From contig NZ_ARXS01000017.1 in the NCBI RefSeq assembly GCF_025532145.1, positions 43,834-107,833 of the forward strand: 64,000 nucleotides of DNA. The letters are read 5' to 3'. Numbering within the stretch: position 1 is the first letter of the stretch; every line of letters begins with the position of its first letter. The position numbers and the translations under genes are program-made. Positions 61,326-64,000 of this stretch are shown piece after piece. The notes beneath the pieces were generated by a model. The model saw only the letters and a program-made list of their open reading frames with translations, was not told the DNA's origin and searched no databases. The DNA comes from Alloalcanivorax balearicus MACL04. Lineage in GTDB: Bacteria > Pseudomonadota > Gammaproteobacteria > Pseudomonadales > Alcanivoracaceae.

Positions 61326-61886
61326 TCACAACAACCGGCTGTTCTTGCCGAACTGATTGCGCAGAAACGCCATCTGGTCACCACGAATACGATGGCTGTT
61401 AATCAGTGCCAGATACTCGGCCATGTTCGGCACATAAGGCAGTGCCAGCAATTCCATGCCGATTTCCTCCGGCAGGCGATTGCCCTTGTGCTGATTGCAG
61501 CGACGGCAGGCAGCCACCACATTGAGCCAGTGATCGCGACCACCACGGGAAGTGGGGCGAATATGATCACGGGTCAGTTGCGATTCGGGGAACGGCTTGC
61601 CGCAGTAAAGACAAACATGCTGATCACGGCGAAACAGCGCGCGATTGGTCAACGGCGGACGGGTGCGGCGGCGCGGGCTGGCCAGTCCATCGCAAGCAAT
61701 AATGGAATGCAGGGACAAACGGGAGCGGTCGCCGGTGACACGGCAGAATCCGCCGCGCAGGCGATAAATCACATCGCCCAGAGTCCAGGTCACCAGACCC
61801 CGCGCGTACAGGGTGGCCGCGGCCTGCCAATCCAGCCATTCCACCGGCGTGCCGGCCTTGTCCAATCGCAGAATGCGCTCACTCAT
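61326..61886 (-). CDS. HNH endonuclease-domain protein
   Basis: Protein of 186 residues. The N-terminal part (VEWLDWQAAATLYARGLVTWTLGDVIYRLRGG) is the conserved leader of a proteobacterial HNH family. The HNH core is complete, with zinc-type Cys pairs: CLYCGKPFPESQLTRDHIRPTSRGGRDHWLNVVAACRRCNQHKGNR. ATG 61886 is preceded by GAGGG and placed right before the conserved start; a frame extends 16 codons further. The family is common as a single chromosomal gene in pseudomonads and relatives, and need not be part of a mobile element. The physiological role is unknown. Confidence 0.85.
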   Translation of the reverse strand: MSERILRLDKAGTPVEWLDWQAAATLYARGLVTWTLGDVIYRLRGGFCRVTGDRSRLSLHSIIACDGLASPRRRTRPPLTNRALFRRDQHVCLYCGKPFPESQLTRDHIRPTSRGGRDHWLNVVAACRRCNQHKGNRLPEEIGMELLALPYVPNMAEYLALINSHRIRGDQMAFLRNQFGKNSRLL

Positions 61887-62316
61887 AGGCACCCTCGCCT
61901 GCTCGACGAACTTCTCCCGCTGTGGCGGGACCATGAAAGCCTGTTATCGTGACGATTCTGCGACAGGGAATGGAAAAAAGCGTCGGCGGGAATATGGGCC
62001 CGCCCCCGTAAAGGGGATCTGTGCGACGAACTTCCTTTACCCTGGTCTCTGCTTAACCGACCCAAACCGGCTAAGCAGAAAGCAGTGCCTCGCGGCAAGC
62101 CGCGTAAAAAAAGTTGTATTGATCATAAACAGCGTTCCGCGCCCCCGCAAGCGCGCTGTCGCTGACTTTGCCGGCCTGGCGGTGTCCGGATTCGGCCAAT
62201 AACACCGAGGCGCGGCGGGACTAGTATGCGAGGATAGTGAGACAGGACGCCCCCACGGTTCACTGCCGGGGGTAGTGGACCGGTCAGAGAGCCGACAACA
62301 ACCAAGGGCGAGCGGC
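61887..62316. other. 430-base divergent promoter region
   Basis: No coding gene seen. It holds an imperfect hairpin TCTGCTTA...TAAGCAGA (62048-62079), a short perfect stem CGCGGC/GCCGCG (62091-62104) followed by seven A, and AT-rich stretches probably carrying the promoters of the HNH and GMC genes. No riboswitch or operator could be named. Confidence 0.5.
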
Positions 62317-63912
62317 ATGCAATACGATTACGTGATTGTCGGCGGGGGTTCCGCCGGCTGTGTATTGGCCAACCGACTGTCAGAGAACCCCAACAACCGG
62401 GTGTGCCTGTTGGAAGCCGGGCCACCGGACAACAGCCTCTTTATCCGCATTCCCGCCGGTATCATCCTGCTGATGCGCTCCAACAGCCGGAACTGGCGTT
62501 ACTACACCGTGCCACAGAAGGCGCTCAACAACCGTCAGATCTACATTCCCCGTGGTAAAACCCTGGGCGGCTCCTCCGCGGTCAACGCCATGTGTTACAC
62601 CCGCGGCCACCCCTGGGATTACGATCACTGGGAGTCCCTGGGCAACCCCGGCTGGGGTTACCAGGATGTCCTGCCCTTGTTCAAGCGCTCCGAACATTAC
62701 GAAGCCGGCGAAGATGATTTCCACGGCACCCACGGCCGTCTCAACGTGGCCGATCTGCGTTTCCGGCACCCGGTCAGCGAGGCGTTCGTCAGCGCGGCTC
62801 AGGAAGCCGGCTATCCGGCCAGTGATGATTTCAACAATGCCACCCAGGAAGGGGTCGGTTTCTACAAGGTGACGCAAAAGGACGGTGAACGCTGCGGCGT
62901 CGCGCGGGCCTATCTGCACCCCGCCCTGGAGCGCGAAAATCTGACCGTGATGACCGGTGCCCTGGCGCACCGGGTGCGCTTTGAAGGCCGCACCGCCACT
63001 GGCGTGGACGTGGAGCATCAAGGGCAAGTGCAAACGCTGTCCGCCGGTCAGGTGATTCTCTGCGGCGGCACCATCAATTCACCACAGTTACTGAAATTGT
63101 CCGGCGTCGGTCCGCGCCAGGAACTGGAACAGCACGGCATCGACGTGGTCCACGATCTGCCCGGCGTCGGCGAGAACCTGCAGGATCATCCGGACGTGCT
63201 GGTGGTGCATCAGAACCTGAAACGCGACACGCTGACACTGTCGCCTCGGGATCTGCTCACTTCCGGCCTGCGCGCGGTCTGGGACTTTTTCTACCGCCGT
63301 ACCGGCCAACTGACATCCAACGTGGCCGAGGCCGGCGGTTATATCAAATCACGGCCGGAAGAGCCGATCCCCGACCTGCAATTGCACCTGACCGCCGCCA
63401 AGCTGGATAACCACGGCCTGAACTGGACCTTCAGTATCGGGCACGGTTATTCAGGCCACGTCTGCATTCTGCGCCCCAAGAGCCGCGGCGACATCCGGCT
63501 GCGCGACGCCAACCCCCGCTCACCGGCGCTGATCGATCCGCGCTTCCTGGAGCACGAGGACGACATGGAAGGCATGGTGCGCGGAGTCAAGGTGATGCGC
63601 GGGATCATGGCCCAGCAAGCCCTCGGCCCCTGGCGCGGCAATGAGATCTTTCCCGGTAGCCAGGTGCAGTCCGACGATCAGATCCGCGCTTTCCTGCGCG
63701 AGAAGTGCGACAACATTTACCACCCGGTGGGCACCTGCAAGATGGGTGTCGATGACATGGCGGTGGTGGATCCGCAATTGCGCGTGCACGGTCTGGAAAA
63801 CCTGCGGGTCGTGGACGCCTCCATCATGCCGACGCTGATCGGCGGTAACACCAATGCCCCGACGGTGATGATCGCCGAAAAAGCCGCCGACGATATCCTC
63901 GGCGTGGCGTGA
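62317..63912 (+). CDS. GMC-family FAD-dependent alcohol dehydrogenase (AlkJ/BetA-like)
   Basis: Flavoprotein oxidase or dehydrogenase of 531 residues. The FAD-binding VIVGGGSAGCVLANRLSEN opens the protein; GGSSAVNAMCYTRGHPWDYDHW is GMC signature 1, GGTINSPQLLKLSGVGP signature 2, and HPVGTCKMG holds the catalytic His, with NTNAPTVMIAEKAADDI at the end. In alkane-degrading marine bacteria such proteins oxidise medium- to long-chain alcohols (AlkJ) or choline; the alcohol route fits the organism, but the substrate is not shown. ATG 62317 follows AAGGGCGAG. It is the last gene of the window. Confidence 0.88.
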   Translation: MQYDYVIVGGGSAGCVLANRLSENPNNRVCLLEAGPPDNSLFIRIPAGIILLMRSNSRNWRYYTVPQKALNNRQIYIPRGKTLGGSSAVNAMCYTRGHPWDYDHWESLGNPGWGYQDVLPLFKRSEHYEAGEDDFHGTHGRLNVADLRFRHPVSEAFVSAAQEAGYPASDDFNNATQEGVGFYKVTQKDGERCGVARAYLHPALERENLTVMTGALAHRVRFEGRTATGVDVEHQGQVQTLSAGQVILCGGTINSPQLLKLSGVGPRQELEQHGIDVVHDLPGVGENLQDHPDVLVVHQNLKRDTLTLSPRDLLTSGLRAVWDFFYRRTGQLTSNVAEAGGYIKSRPEEPIPDLQLHLTAAKLDNHGLNWTFSIGHGYSGHVCILRPKSRGDIRLRDANPRSPALIDPRFLEHEDDMEGMVRGVKVMRGIMAQQALGPWRGNEIFPGSQVQSDDQIRAFLREKCDNIYHPVGTCKMGVDDMAVVDPQLRVHGLENLRVVDASIMPTLIGGNTNAPTVMIAEKAADDILGVA

Positions 63913-63946
63913 CAAAAAGAGTTGTCCCCCATTAGGGACAGCGGGG

Positions 63947-64000
63947 CCGTGTTACGCCTTTGCGGGAACGCCGCTGTGGGAGATTCTATGGTGCCCCGCA
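63947..64000. repeat. Second copy of the long palindrome, cut by window edge
   Basis: CCGTGTTACGCCTTTGCGGG (63947-63966) matches the left arm of the palindrome at 37549 with one change (C for G). The window ends in CCCGCA, the start of the expected right arm. Between the arms lies GCCGCTGTGGGAG, the opening of the REP arm, so the two repeat families may be nested here. Confidence 0.7.

Noticed and set aside
61326..61886. HNH gene as evidence of a prophage or intein
   Set aside because: No integrase, phage structural or intein-type sequence is nearby, and this HNH family is common as a stable chromosomal gene.
62091..62111. Terminator at the CGCGGC/GCCGCG stem followed by seven A
   Set aside because: The T-run would be on the minus strand ahead of the stem, not behind it, so it does not fit an intrinsic terminator in either direction.
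1..64000. CRISPR arrays, tRNA or rRNA genes
   Set aside because: No regularly spaced direct repeats and no cloverleaf or rRNA-like stretch was recognised; the repeats present are palindromic and irregularly spaced.

Overview
This window looks like chromosomal DNA of a GC-rich marine gammaproteobacterium close to Alcanivorax/Alloalcanivorax, with a Pseudomonas-like gene set. The signs are high GC, an OprF-like porin with OmpA domain, a fatty-acid cis/trans isomerase, a desaturase/reductase pair under a DesT-like regulator, many acyl-CoA enzymes, a GMC alcohol dehydrogenase of the AlkJ type, PA2778/PA2779-type proteins, and Pseudomonas-like REP palindromes. The taxonomic call is inference; no rRNA or other marker gene is present. 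No prophage, CRISPR array, tRNA or complete insertion sequence was seen.

Layout. 1-4.1 kb: a two-component system (kinase cut by the window edge) divergent from a PepSY-TM / DUF2271 / DUF4198 operon, with two Fur-like sites between them. 4.2-11.3 kb: DeaD RNA helicase, dodecin, a DUF1643 protein, the periplasmic haem enzyme Cti, an unknown secreted protein and a Sel1-repeat lipoprotein. 11.6-17.7 kb: GlxA-type regulator, AGCS symporter, two proteins with degenerate GGDEF domains, OprF-like porin. 18-30 kb: a lipid catabolism block with a paired acyl-CoA dehydrogenase (one subunit lacking the catalytic Glu), FadH with a divergent TetR regulator, a BqsRS/CarRS-like system with two PepSY proteins, TesB thioesterase, a thiolase and a FabG4-like reductase. 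30-37.5 kb: FxsA, an SdiA-regulated-type protein, an AraC regulator, the desaturase-ferredoxin reductase operon with its TetR regulator, and a MaoC-type hydratase. 37.7-42.4 kb: tRNA selenouridine synthase, an NDH-SelD fusion, and a PA2779/PA2778 pair. 42.5-51.6 kb: MscK-like channel, small P-loop ATPase, Uup, a periplasmic AstE/AspA-type metalloprotein and a BCCT transporter. 51.7-64 kb: a class IV aminotransferase with its MerR regulator, PBP1C with bacterial alpha-2-macroglobulin, an HNH nuclease and a GMC oxidoreductase.

How it works together. Much of the window concerns fatty acids and membranes: degradation (acyl-CoA dehydrogenase pair, FadH, thiolase, FabG4, MaoC, TesB), alcohol oxidation (GMC enzyme) and adjustment of membrane fluidity (Cti, desaturase plus reductase under DesT). 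Envelope defence is represented by PBP1C/A2M and MscK. Two metal- or cation-linked two-component systems each sit with PepSY proteins.

The most interesting non-coding structures are: a 267-bp MITE-like element whose TTA target duplication doubles as the stop codon of the reductase gene and which splits the desaturase operon, with solo copies of its end after two other genes; six REP-type palindromes; a second long palindrome family; a near-consensus BqsR box; a textbook MerR promoter; and an orphan promoter-operator-terminator unit at about 61.2 kb that could be a small RNA. All calls come from reading the sequence by eye; no alignments or searches were run.
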